A stretch of DNA of 63,492 nt from assembly GCA_910588235.1 (NCBI GenBank), contig CAJUOQ010000009.1, positions 1-63,492 of the forward strand, written 5' to 3'. Within the stretch, counting starts at the first letter, position 1. Every line of letters begins with the position of its first letter. The notes below the pieces were generated by a model, which was not told the DNA's origin, made no database searches, and saw nothing but the letters and a program-made list of their open reading frames with translations. This document shows, in pieces, positions 1 to 7,020 of this stretch. The stretch is from an uncultured Atopostipes sp. (GTDB taxonomy: Bacteria; Bacillota; Bacilli; Lactobacillales; Carnobacteriaceae_A). A program made the position numbers and the translations under genes.

Positions 1-78
1 TATTAGTCAAACTCAAAAACAAGGAAATTCAGGACATTTTCATTTGTGATTGACACACAAAGTTAAAACCTTCAAAAA

Positions 79-1476
79 TTAATGAACTGTTTTTTCTAAA
101 TCCCAATATGTGACAGTTCCTGTAGCTTCAGTTTCTAAGGCAATGGTATCTTGTCCTTCTTCTGGATACACACGGGTAGTTAATGTATATTCACCATCAT
201 TTACAAAAATTTCAATCGATGAAGTGTCGACGAATATTTGTAACTGGTTAATCTCAGCAACCGGCGTCATTCGCTTCCGACGGCCATAACCACTCTTGCC
301 GTGTTTTAAGGTTAAGATTTCGCCATCATAGATAAGTTCTGTATCTTGTCGCAATTTTAAATGGAATGGCGCTGACTGGTCAAAGTCAATCAGTAATTCA
401 TAAACTTCTCCTGCTAAATCTGTCGTTTGATCTAAATCTCTTTTTATTTCATTGTGACGTAATTGTTTATATTCTTCTAGTGGCCGTTGGTGTAATTGCC
501 CATCAACGAATACTAATTCCCGCGGCAACGCCATCGCATGCTGCCATCCACGAGCAATCGTTGGGTTGGTATATTCTGGCATAATATCACCCACGCCCAT
601 CCAGCTCCACATGATCCGACGGCCTTGATCATCTTCAAACGTATGAGGCGCATAGAAGTCAAATCCACGGTCAAATTCTTGGAACTCTGTTGTAGGAGTC
701 ATTTTCATCTCTTCCCAATCGGTGTCTCCGACTAGATAACCTGCGACATGGGGGTTATTATGTTTATATTTTTCGGCAAGAATTCCTTGAGGAGATAAGA
801 CTAAAACTGACTGCTCTTCTAATTCAAAGAAGTCAGGACATTCCCACATATAGCCTTGCTCTTCATCCCCTTCTAAAAGGGTTCCGTGGTAGGTCCAGTC
901 TTCTAAGTCCGCCGAGTCATAGACTAAAATACTTCCTGTATTTTTTTCTGTCCGTGCACCTAGTACCATATAATAATGACCATCTTTTTCTAGTAATTTG
1001 GGGTCACGAATATGGTCGGTAAAACCTGTTGGAAAATCCGTATGGGCAATGACTACTTCACGGTAGTCAACTTCAAAGCCGTCTTTACTCACGACATGCA
1101 CCACATGCTGTTCACGTCCACTAAATATATAATCATAATCTCCCGGTTTTTTCACGTTTCCTGTATAGAAAAAATGCACTTCTCCATCTTTTTCTATTGC
1201 ACTTCCTGAATAAACACCGTCCGGATCATAAATATTTTCAGGCGACATAAAGATTGGTTCTTGTTTAAAGTTCACCATATCTTTGGATGTCATATGACCC
1301 CAATGAGTCGCACCTCCTGTTGGATCTTCTGGTACATATTGATAATAAATATGGTAGGTACCATTAAATTGAATGGCACCATTCGGGTCATTTAACCAAC
1401 CCGTTTCTGGCATCACATGATAATTCAATCGCCACGGATCTTGTTTGACTTTTTCTTGTAAATCTTTTAAATGCAT
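79..1476 (-). CDS. scrB: Sucrose-6-phosphate hydrolase (GH32)
   Basis: Cytoplasmic beta-fructosidase that splits sucrose 6-phosphate, delivered by the PTS, into glucose 6-phosphate and fructose. Family hallmarks are visible: WLNDPNG near residues 27-33 (Asp nucleophile), RDP near 157-159 (transition-state Asp) and ECPD near 212-215 (acid/base Glu), followed by a C-terminal beta-sandwich. Length, 465 residues, is normal. An ATG nine bases upstream (1485) touches the AGGAG ribosome site, so the ATG at 1476, nine bases from it, is preferred. It lies just behind the PTS gene and is probably cotranscribed from the promoter near 2934-2962. Substrate is inferred from family and neighbour. Confidence 0.92.
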   Translation of the reverse strand: MHLKDLQEKVKQDPWRLNYHVMPETGWLNDPNGAIQFNGTYHIYYQYVPEDPTGGATHWGHMTSKDMVNFKQEPIFMSPENIYDPDGVYSGSAIEKDGEVHFFYTGNVKKPGDYDYIFSGREQHVVHVVSKDGFEVDYREVVIAHTDFPTGFTDHIRDPKLLEKDGHYYMVLGARTEKNTGSILVYDSADLEDWTYHGTLLEGDEEQGYMWECPDFFELEEQSVLVLSPQGILAEKYKHNNPHVAGYLVGDTDWEEMKMTPTTEFQEFDRGFDFYAPHTFEDDQGRRIMWSWMGVGDIMPEYTNPTIARGWQHAMALPRELVFVDGQLHQRPLEEYKQLRHNEIKRDLDQTTDLAGEVYELLIDFDQSAPFHLKLRQDTELIYDGEILTLKHGKSGYGRRKRMTPVAEINQLQIFVDTSSIEIFVNDGEYTLTTRVYPEEGQDTIALETEATGTVTYWDLEKTVH

Positions 1477-1498
1477 TGTATTCATCTCCTAATATGTT

Positions 1499-2872
1499 TT
1501 AAATTTCTGCACGAATTTGTTTGCCTTGAACTCTGACTAATGCAAATCCTACGACAAATGAAACAGCTGTAATAATCAAATATTGTACAAGTGCGCCGCT
1601 ATCTCCTACATATAATAGCAAGCCTGGAATAAATGTAATCCCCATCCCTGGCGCTGCTAAATTAAGAATATAAGTTAATAAGCCTCCAACTGCTCCTCCA
1701 ATCATTCCTGAAGTAAATACACGAAGTGAGCGTAAGTTAACACCGAATAATAAGGGTTCTGTCACACCAAATACAGTCGGTACTGCTGAAGATATCATAT
1801 TTGTTCGACGAACGGCATCTTTCATTAAGAAAGCTGTCCCTAATGCGGCACCAAACTGACCTGCCATACTCATAGTTGTTAATGGTTGAATCATATTCAA
1901 GCCTGTATCACTTAGTAAACTTATTTCTATAATACCAAGTGAATGGTGTAAACCTGTAATCACTAGCAATTGTTGCAAAGCACCAAATAAAATATAACCA
2001 ATGCCTAACGGTGCATTAATCACTGATACCAAGCCGTTAATGACGAAAGATTCGGCTCCTTGAATAATAGGCCCTAAAACAAATAATATAATACCAATGG
2101 TGACTGTGATTGTTAAAAAGGGCGTCACAATTAAATCCATAATTTGTGGAACCCAGGATCGGAACCATTTTTCTAATTTAGAAATTAACCAACCGGCAAT
2201 AATGGCCGGGAAAATAGAGCCTTGATACCCATAAACATTGATGCCGAATATAGCTAGCGGTTCGGCAGTATCTCCGAGGACATCATAAGCATTCGGTAAC
2301 TGTGGCGCAACCATCATTAGCCCCACAACAATACCAATAATCGGATTACCACCAAATTTACGTGTAGCACTATAGGCAATCAATACAGGTAGAAAACCGA
2401 AAGCCGTATCGGTTAGCATGGTAAATAGTGACTCAATATCCGGTGACATCGTCATCCCTAATTCACCGAGCAATTCACGAATACCCATTAATAAACCGGT
2501 CGTCACTAAAGCAGGAATCAATGGTACTAAAATATCAGCTAAGATCCGCACCAGCTTTTGCAGTGGGTTTAAATTTGCATAAGCGTCTTCTTTGACCGAT
2601 GAATCGGTGTCGGCAGCGGCACTTCCTGACATTTCTTGTTCAAAATCAGCGTATACTTCGTTAACCAACCCTGTACCAAATACAAATTGGTGTTGGCCAG
2701 TCGAATAAAAATAACCTTTATTTTCTGTTATATTTTCTGCTTCTTCTTTATCGACCACGTCATCGTCTTTTAAAACGACACGCAAGCGGGTCGCACAATG
2801 CTCATAGTTTGAGATATTGTCCTTACCACCAAGGACTTCTAACAATTCTTTTACTGTTTTTTCATGTTTCAT
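1499..2872 (-). CDS. scrA: PTS sucrose transporter, EIIBC
   Basis: Membrane sugar permease of the glucose/sucrose PTS family that phosphorylates its sugar during uptake. The N-terminal EIIB domain carries the phosphocysteine at Cys26 in HCATRLRV; a linker near residues 85-100 leads to a hydrophobic EIIC domain of about ten membrane segments. The 457-residue protein ends after EIIC, so no EIIA domain is fused and a separate EIIA-Glc must supply phosphate. Sucrose specificity is inferred from the adjoining GH32 hydrolase; trehalose-type relatives are the main alternative. Ribosome site TAGGAGG precedes the ATG. First gene of a two-gene operon. Confidence 0.9.
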   Translation of the reverse strand: MKHEKTVKELLEVLGGKDNISNYEHCATRLRVVLKDDDVVDKEEAENITENKGYFYSTGQHQFVFGTGLVNEVYADFEQEMSGSAAADTDSSVKEDAYANLNPLQKLVRILADILVPLIPALVTTGLLMGIRELLGELGMTMSPDIESLFTMLTDTAFGFLPVLIAYSATRKFGGNPIIGIVVGLMMVAPQLPNAYDVLGDTAEPLAIFGINVYGYQGSIFPAIIAGWLISKLEKWFRSWVPQIMDLIVTPFLTITVTIGIILFVLGPIIQGAESFVINGLVSVINAPLGIGYILFGALQQLLVITGLHHSLGIIEISLLSDTGLNMIQPLTTMSMAGQFGAALGTAFLMKDAVRRTNMISSAVPTVFGVTEPLLFGVNLRSLRVFTSGMIGGAVGGLLTYILNLAAPGMGITFIPGLLLYVGDSGALVQYLIITAVSFVVGFALVRVQGKQIRAEI

Positions 2873-2914
2873 TTTAGCATCCTCCTAAAATTTTCTTGTA
2901 CTTTCCCAAAAAAA

Positions 2915-2928
2915 CGGAACCGGTTACA
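2915..2928 (-). promoter_or_regulatory. LacI-family operator or cre site of the sucrose operon
   Basis: On the minus strand the 14 bases read TGTAACCGGTTCCG. The core AACCGGTT is a perfect palindrome with central CpG, as LacI-family repressors prefer, and 12 of 14 positions fit the CcpA cre consensus TGWAANCGNTNWCA. It lies just downstream of the proposed -10, where a bound repressor would block initiation. ScrR and CcpA cannot be told apart from sequence alone. No scrR gene is adjacent in this window. Confidence 0.65.
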
Positions 2929-2933
2929 CTTTT

Positions 2934-2962
2934 ATGGTAAATCATTCTCAAATAGATTGCAA
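2934..2962 (-). promoter_or_regulatory. Promoter of the sucrose operon
   Basis: Minus-strand -35 TTGCAA (2957-2962) and -10 TACCAT (2934-2939) are separated by exactly 17 bp. The start point would fall at or beside the operator at 2915-2928, about 55 bases before the EIIBC start codon. Confidence 0.55.
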
Positions 2963-2984
2963 GCCCTTCCTGTAAAACAATAAA

Positions 2985-3024
2985 AAATGGTGCATTTTGT
3001 CTAAAAAGAACAAATGCATCATTT
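2985..3024 (-). terminator. Terminator behind the thrS-like fossil
   Basis: Imperfect inverted repeat (AAATGATGCATTTGT against its partner at 2985-3000), followed on the minus strand by TTTTTTATT. It follows the ThrS-like remnant and seems to be its original terminator; it also insulates the sucrose operon from upstream reading. Confidence 0.65.
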
Positions 3025-3038
3025 ATTTTTTATTATAA

Positions 3039-3167
3039 TTATTGTTTAGTCGCTTCTTCTAAAATATTTTGTAAGAATTCTCCGCGGTCCACGTTGACCG
3101 TCTTCTTTTCACCATATTTACGGACAAATAATTCATTACCCCCGATCACGATTTGATAAGGAATTTT
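3039..3167 (-). pseudogene. Fossil of a second threonyl-tRNA synthetase, C-terminal end
   Basis: The minus-strand frame ending at a TAA at 3039-3041 encodes 42 residues that start KIPYQIVIG and end EEATKQ. They align with the last 46 residues of the intact ThrS at 7021-8949, with about four residues deleted after IVIG and several substitutions (for example DREEFLENLLDEATK has become DRGEFLQNILEEATK). Only the tip of the anticodon-binding domain remains, so it cannot be an active synthetase. It is best read as the end of a degraded thrS/thrZ-type paralogue, still followed by a terminator. It is in frame with the phosphoesterase remnant upstream, separated by one TAA. Confidence 0.8.
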
Positions 3168-3170
3168 TTA

Positions 3171-3371
3171 CGTAGGCACAGCCCAACTTAACAACACATC
3201 TTCTCACTCTAAACGAAAATCATAATGATCCGAACTTGCCACATGATGCTGTACGACAAACAGCAAACCATTCTGCTCTTCTTCAATCTTACCCTCAGGG
3301 TCTGTTGTTTGCTTAAAATCTCTTTTTTCTTTATACCTCTTTAGATCTTTTCCTATGCACCTCACCACTCT
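3171..3371 (-). pseudogene. Fossil of a LigD-type 3'-phosphoesterase domain, N-terminal part
   Basis: The minus-strand translation contains YKEKRDFKQTTDPEGK, then FVVQHHVASSDHYDFRLE, a stop, and EDVLLSWAVP. This is the N-terminal half of the 3'-phosphoesterase domain of DNA ligase D, which trims 3' ends in end joining; the family form is roughly YxxKRDFxxTPEP, FVVQKHxAxxLHYDFRLE and GVLKSWAVPKGP. The two His and the Asp that bind metal in the family are still present. A TGA (3204-3206) interrupts it, and the reading ends at TAA (3168-3170), where the expected KGP is replaced by ThrS-like sequence. Clearly non-functional. No intact ligD is in the window. Confidence 0.78.
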
Positions 3372-3412
3372 CTAGTTTTATCAACAACTAGCGCAAACGA
3401 AAAATTATAGGA

Positions 3413-3600
3413 TTCCATTTCTGTCAATTTACTGGAAATTCTCCGCTCCGTAGTTTCGTATTTTAACTTCCTCACCACAAGAAACTTTCCCCGATTTCAT
3501 TTTCTAATTTCAAATCCGCAAGAAACACGTCACGGCTTCATATTTCATTTTCAAAACCGCTGTAGCTACTATCCTCGTTTCTGCACGCTCATTCTACAAA
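3413..3600. repeat. Degenerate tandem repeat, period 41-42 bp
   Basis: Four and a half diverged units can be aligned on a TTC(C/G/A) start at 3413, 3455, 3496, 3537 and 3579, with spacings of 42, 41, 41 and 42. Units near 3496 and 3537 are most alike, sharing a TTCAT start, a T-rich middle and a central CCGC. Similarity is low, so this is the least certain member of the 40-42 bp intergenic repeat family described elsewhere in this annotation. No gene was recognised here. Confidence 0.4.
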
Positions 3601-3615
3601 AATTAAAATAAAAAA

Positions 3616-3656
3616 AACTGGTAAATCCCCAACATTTTGTCAGAAATCTACCAGTT
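3616..3656 (-). terminator. Terminator of the osmoprotectant operon
   Basis: AACTGGTA and TACCAGTT form the base of a stem-loop directly after the binding-protein gene, followed on the minus strand by a run of eight T. Confidence 0.8.
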
Positions 3657-3679
3657 AATTTAGTATTTAAAATCAAACT

Positions 3680-4573
3680 TTATTTATCGATTAAACCTTC
3701 TTCTTCTAAGAATTCGCGAGCGACATCATGCGGTTCGCGCTTTTCCAAATCCACTTCCGCATTCAATTCTGACATTTTTTCTTCATCGATACGACCAGCT
3801 AATGAATTTAACACATCTTCAAGTTCTGGATGTTCTTCCAGCACTTCGTTTCGAATAATAGGCGCTGCATCATACGGTGGGAAGAAGTCTTTGTCATCTT
3901 CTAAGATTACTAAATCAAATGCAATTATCCGCCCTTCTGTTGTATATCCAGCAATAACATCCACATCGCCTTGGTCAATGGCTTGATACATCAAAGCCGG
4001 CTCCATACCTTTTACTTCTTTAAAGTCAAAATCATAACGCTCGCTAAGGCCTGGATAGCCGTCGTCGCGCTCAGTAAAGGTATGATCTGCTCCCAAAACT
4101 AATTCATCCCCAACTTCAGCTAAGTCAGAGGTTGTTTCTAAGTCATATTCTTCTGCTGTTTCTTTCGTCACAACCATCGCGTAAGTATTATTATAACCAT
4201 AATTTTCTAGCCAAGTGATATCCAACTCTTCATCAAGTGCTGTCTTAGCTTTGTCCAATAATTCGTCAGAATCACCATCTAAACCTAAATGCATATTTGA
4301 CAGTACTGAACCTACATATTCTAAGTATAAATCTACTTCATCATTTTTAATTGATTCAAAAATAACAGGGCCTGATAAGTTATCTTCAATTCTTGTCTTT
4401 AAATCTGTATTTTCATCAATTAATATTTCGAGCATTTCAGACATTACATATTGCTCACTATAGTCTTTTCCACCCACAACGATTTCATCACTTTTTGAAC
4501 AACCTGCTAATGTCAATATAAATACAACACTAGCTAGTAAAAACGAAACTAATTTTGACTTTTTAAATTCCAT
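3680..4573 (-). CDS. opuCC: Glycine betaine/carnitine/choline-binding lipoprotein
   Basis: Substrate-binding component of an osmoprotectant ABC transporter, anchored outside the membrane by lipid. A signal peptide of about 24 residues ends in the lipobox LAGC with Cys25 as acylation site, followed by a type II periplasmic-binding fold of the OpuAC/ProX kind (KDYSEQYVMSEML near the mature N-terminus). 297 residues, normal for the family. Last gene of the operon, 12 bases behind the permease gene, with a good AGGAGG site. Substrate (betaine, choline or carnitine) cannot be fixed from the sequence. Confidence 0.88.
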   Translation of the reverse strand: MEFKKSKLVSFLLASVVFILTLAGCSKSDEIVVGGKDYSEQYVMSEMLEILIDENTDLKTRIEDNLSGPVIFESIKNDEVDLYLEYVGSVLSNMHLGLDGDSDELLDKAKTALDEELDITWLENYGYNNTYAMVVTKETAEEYDLETTSDLAEVGDELVLGADHTFTERDDGYPGLSERYDFDFKEVKGMEPALMYQAIDQGDVDVIAGYTTEGRIIAFDLVILEDDKDFFPPYDAAPIIRNEVLEEHPELEDVLNSLAGRIDEEKMSELNAEVDLEKREPHDVAREFLEEEGLIDK

Positions 4574-4585
4574 ATAAATATCCTC

Positions 4586-5227
4586 CTATTTTAATTTACC
4601 TGCACTTCTTGGTGTCAGTTTAATTTCAACATATTCTAATATTTTATCCGCAATAATCGCTAACAAAGCAGCAGGTATCGCTCCTGCTAAGATCATTTCA
4701 TTACGATATAACTGAATGCCTTTGAAAATAAATTCACCTAAGCCGCCCCCGCCAATATAAGCAGCGATTGTAGTTGTTCCGATATTAATGACTGTCGAGA
4801 CACGAATACCGGCCATAATCACAGAAAGAGCTTGTGGCAATTCAATCATACGCAATATCTGCATATCCGTCATTCCCATTCCTCTAGCTGCATCCACCAT
4901 CGAAGGCGAAACTCCTTCAATTCCGGTATAGGTGTTTTTAATAATTGGTAATAAAGCATATAAAAAAAGAACTAGTATAGCTGTCTGCTTACCAATTCCT
5001 AAAATAGGTATCAAAATTCCGAAAAATGCAATACTAGGAATTGTTTGAAAAACATTCGCAATCGCTAAGATAGGCTCCGCCAAGCGACGATATCTAGTGA
5101 TTAAAATTCCCAAAGGCACGCCGATTAAGATAGCGATCAGTAATGCCGTTCCTGTCATTTGTAAATGTTCAATGATTAAATGAAATAAAGTATCTAAATT
5201 ATTATTTAAAAAATTTAAGAGTTTCAT
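4586..5227 (-). CDS. opuCB: Osmoprotectant ABC transporter permease
   Basis: Membrane subunit of 213 residues with about five to six hydrophobic segments and the EAA-type cytoplasmic loop typical of binding-protein-dependent permeases (VDAARGMGMTDMQILRMIELP near residues 110-130), which contacts the ATPase. Most similar in kind to OpuCB/ProW. It is the only permease gene of the operon; the second one (OpuCD) usual in OpuC systems is not next to the binding protein, so the channel is probably a homodimer or uses a distant partner. Confidence 0.88.
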   Translation of the reverse strand: MKLLNFLNNNLDTLFHLIIEHLQMTGTALLIAILIGVPLGILITRYRRLAEPILAIANVFQTIPSIAFFGILIPILGIGKQTAILVLFLYALLPIIKNTYTGIEGVSPSMVDAARGMGMTDMQILRMIELPQALSVIMAGIRVSTVINIGTTTIAAYIGGGGLGEFIFKGIQLYRNEMILAGAIPAALLAIIADKILEYVEIKLTPRSAGKLK

Positions 5228-5255
5228 ATACTCCGATCCCTTCTTGATTCTTTAA

Positions 5256-6365
5256 TTAATTCTTACCTAATATATCGATTAAAATAGCTCGTGTAACAAC
5301 TCCCAATAATTTACCCTGCGCATCCAGAACAGGTAGTTGACCAACTTTCTCATCGGCCATTAAGGATAAAACCTGACTAACATTCATCTCTTGATCTGTA
5401 ATTATGGGTAAATCGGTTTTCATAATATCTTCTAAGTTCACTTGTTCATCTTCTAAATGATTTAAAATATGATGTAATGTTACAAAACCTACAAATTTTT
5501 CATGATCATCCACTACCGCTAACCGATTAACGTTTGCTTTTTTTATTTTAGCAAGTGCTTGACCATAACGACTATCAGGTGAAATAGTTACAGGATCTTT
5601 TTCCATTATATCTTTTACGTATATATATTCTGGATGTTTTAATAAACTATCATGATCCAGAAATTCTTCCACAAACCCATGCAATGGATTTTTTATAATG
5701 TTTTCAGGTGTATCATATTGAACAATTTTTCCATCTTTCATAATAACAATTTTATCTGCTAGTTTTAAAGCTTCATCAATATCGTGTGTGACAAATATAA
5801 TCGTTTTATCTAGTTCATCACGTATTTGTAAAAATTCATCTTGCAAAATCGATCGAGTAATCGGATCTAATGCTCCAAATGGTTCGTCCATCAAAATAAT
5901 ATCTGGATCGGACGCTAAAGCTCGAGCTACACCAATTCTTTGTTGTTGTCCGCCGCTCAATTCTTCTGGATAACGATCATAGAATTTCTCAGCAGGCATG
6001 CCCACAAATTCCAGCAATTCTCTGGCTCGTTTTTCCCGATCTTCTTTCGAGACTTTCTTTAAATAAGGCACTAAGCTCACATTTTCAGCAATGGTCATAT
6101 GAGGGAAAAGTCCAACGTTTTGAATCACATAACCAATATTTCTTCGTAATTCTACTTCATCCATCTCATCAATATTATTCCCATCAACGGTAATTTTTCC
6201 TTCCGTAGCTTTGACTAAATGATTAATCATCCGCAAGGTCGTTGTTTTCCCACAACCACTTGGTCCGATGAGTACAATCGTTTCACCGGCTTCAAAGTCA
6301 ATTGAAATATCATCTACAGCTACAAAATCATCAAATTTTTTCGTTACATTTTGAAAACTTATCAA
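5256..6365 (-). CDS. opuCA: Osmoprotectant ABC transporter ATPase with CBS pair
   Basis: Cytoplasmic ATPase that drives compatible-solute uptake. Walker A GPSGCGKTT is near residues 33-41, signature LSGGQQQR near 135, Walker B IILMDEP near 158, and the switch His in FVTHD near 190. Residues 250-369 hold two CBS domains, which in OpuA/OpuC proteins sense ionic strength or nucleotides. Start codon is TTG with AAGGAAG upstream. First gene of a three-gene operon driven by a promoter near 6403-6431. Confidence 0.9.
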   Translation of the reverse strand: MISFQNVTKKFDDFVAVDDISIDFEAGETIVLIGPSGCGKTTTLRMINHLVKATEGKITVDGNNIDEMDEVELRRNIGYVIQNVGLFPHMTIAENVSLVPYLKKVSKEDREKRARELLEFVGMPAEKFYDRYPEELSGGQQQRIGVARALASDPDIILMDEPFGALDPITRSILQDEFLQIRDELDKTIIFVTHDIDEALKLADKIVIMKDGKIVQYDTPENIIKNPLHGFVEEFLDHDSLLKHPEYIYVKDIMEKDPVTISPDSRYGQALAKIKKANVNRLAVVDDHEKFVGFVTLHHILNHLEDEQVNLEDIMKTDLPIITDQEMNVSQVLSLMADEKVGQLPVLDAQGKLLGVVTRAILIDILGKN

Positions 6366-6402
6366 TGAAATCTTCCTTCTTTCCTAAATCTATCCTGTAT
6401 TT

Positions 6403-6431
6403 TTATAATAATTAAAGCATTCATTTTGTAA
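6403..6431 (-). promoter_or_regulatory. Promoter of the osmoprotectant operon
   Basis: Minus-strand -35 TTACAA (6426-6431) and -10 TTATAA (6403-6408), 17 bp apart, about 40 bases before the ATPase start codon. Sequence match only. Confidence 0.45.
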
Positions 6432-6970
6432 TCACTTCCAGCGTCCGCTGTTCAAATAAATAGTCCATGAAAATATATTTCTCTGGGCAAAATAAAAGTT
6501 ACCTCTTTTTAGGAGATAACGAACACAAATCATACAATTCTGCGACATAAAAACTTAACGAATCCTTAAAAACTTTTGAATAGAAAATGAGCATAGATAG
6601 AGATCCTTATCATATTTTATAACAGTAGCCGCTCATAAGCAAACTTTATGAGCATTTTTCTTCGATAAAATCCCGTAGGTATCGGTTTTCATTCTTCTAT
6701 GGTTGTTTAACTCTTTATAAAATGACGGTCCGCTCTTTGTAACTCTATCGTTTCCTTCCACATTTTATCAGAATAGACTCACTCTATTGAGGAGAAATTT
6801 TATAAATAACCAACAAGCTAGCCGATGAACGCACAAGCCTTAAGCTATGCGGACCATCTTTTAAGATTTGTCGTTGTTTGAAGGATTTTTCAGCGCCTAA
6901 ATAAATGATTTATGAGATTCTGCTGTAAAAAAATAGCTTGTTTATATTCCACAAAGACGTTTTACACGCT
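6432..6970. other. Gene-free stretch with one hairpin
   Basis: About 540 bases without a convincing reading frame on either strand. A perfect 8-bp stem, GCTCATAA/TTATGAGC (6631-6638 with 6646-6653), is followed on the plus strand by ATTTTTCTTC and resembles a terminator of a lost plus-strand transcript. Frames here are broken by many stops, so this may be eroded coding DNA, but no family was recognised. Confidence 0.4.
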
Positions 6971-6975
6971 AAAAA

Positions 6976-7000
6976 ACCTACTATCCGAAAGATAGTAGGT
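6976..7000 (-). terminator. Terminator of thrS
   Basis: Perfect 10-bp stem ACCTACTATC/GATAGTAGGT with a 5-base loop, followed on the minus strand by a run of T, about 20 bases behind the thrS stop codon. Confidence 0.9.
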
Positions 7001-7020
7001 TCTTTTTTCATTTCTGATTA

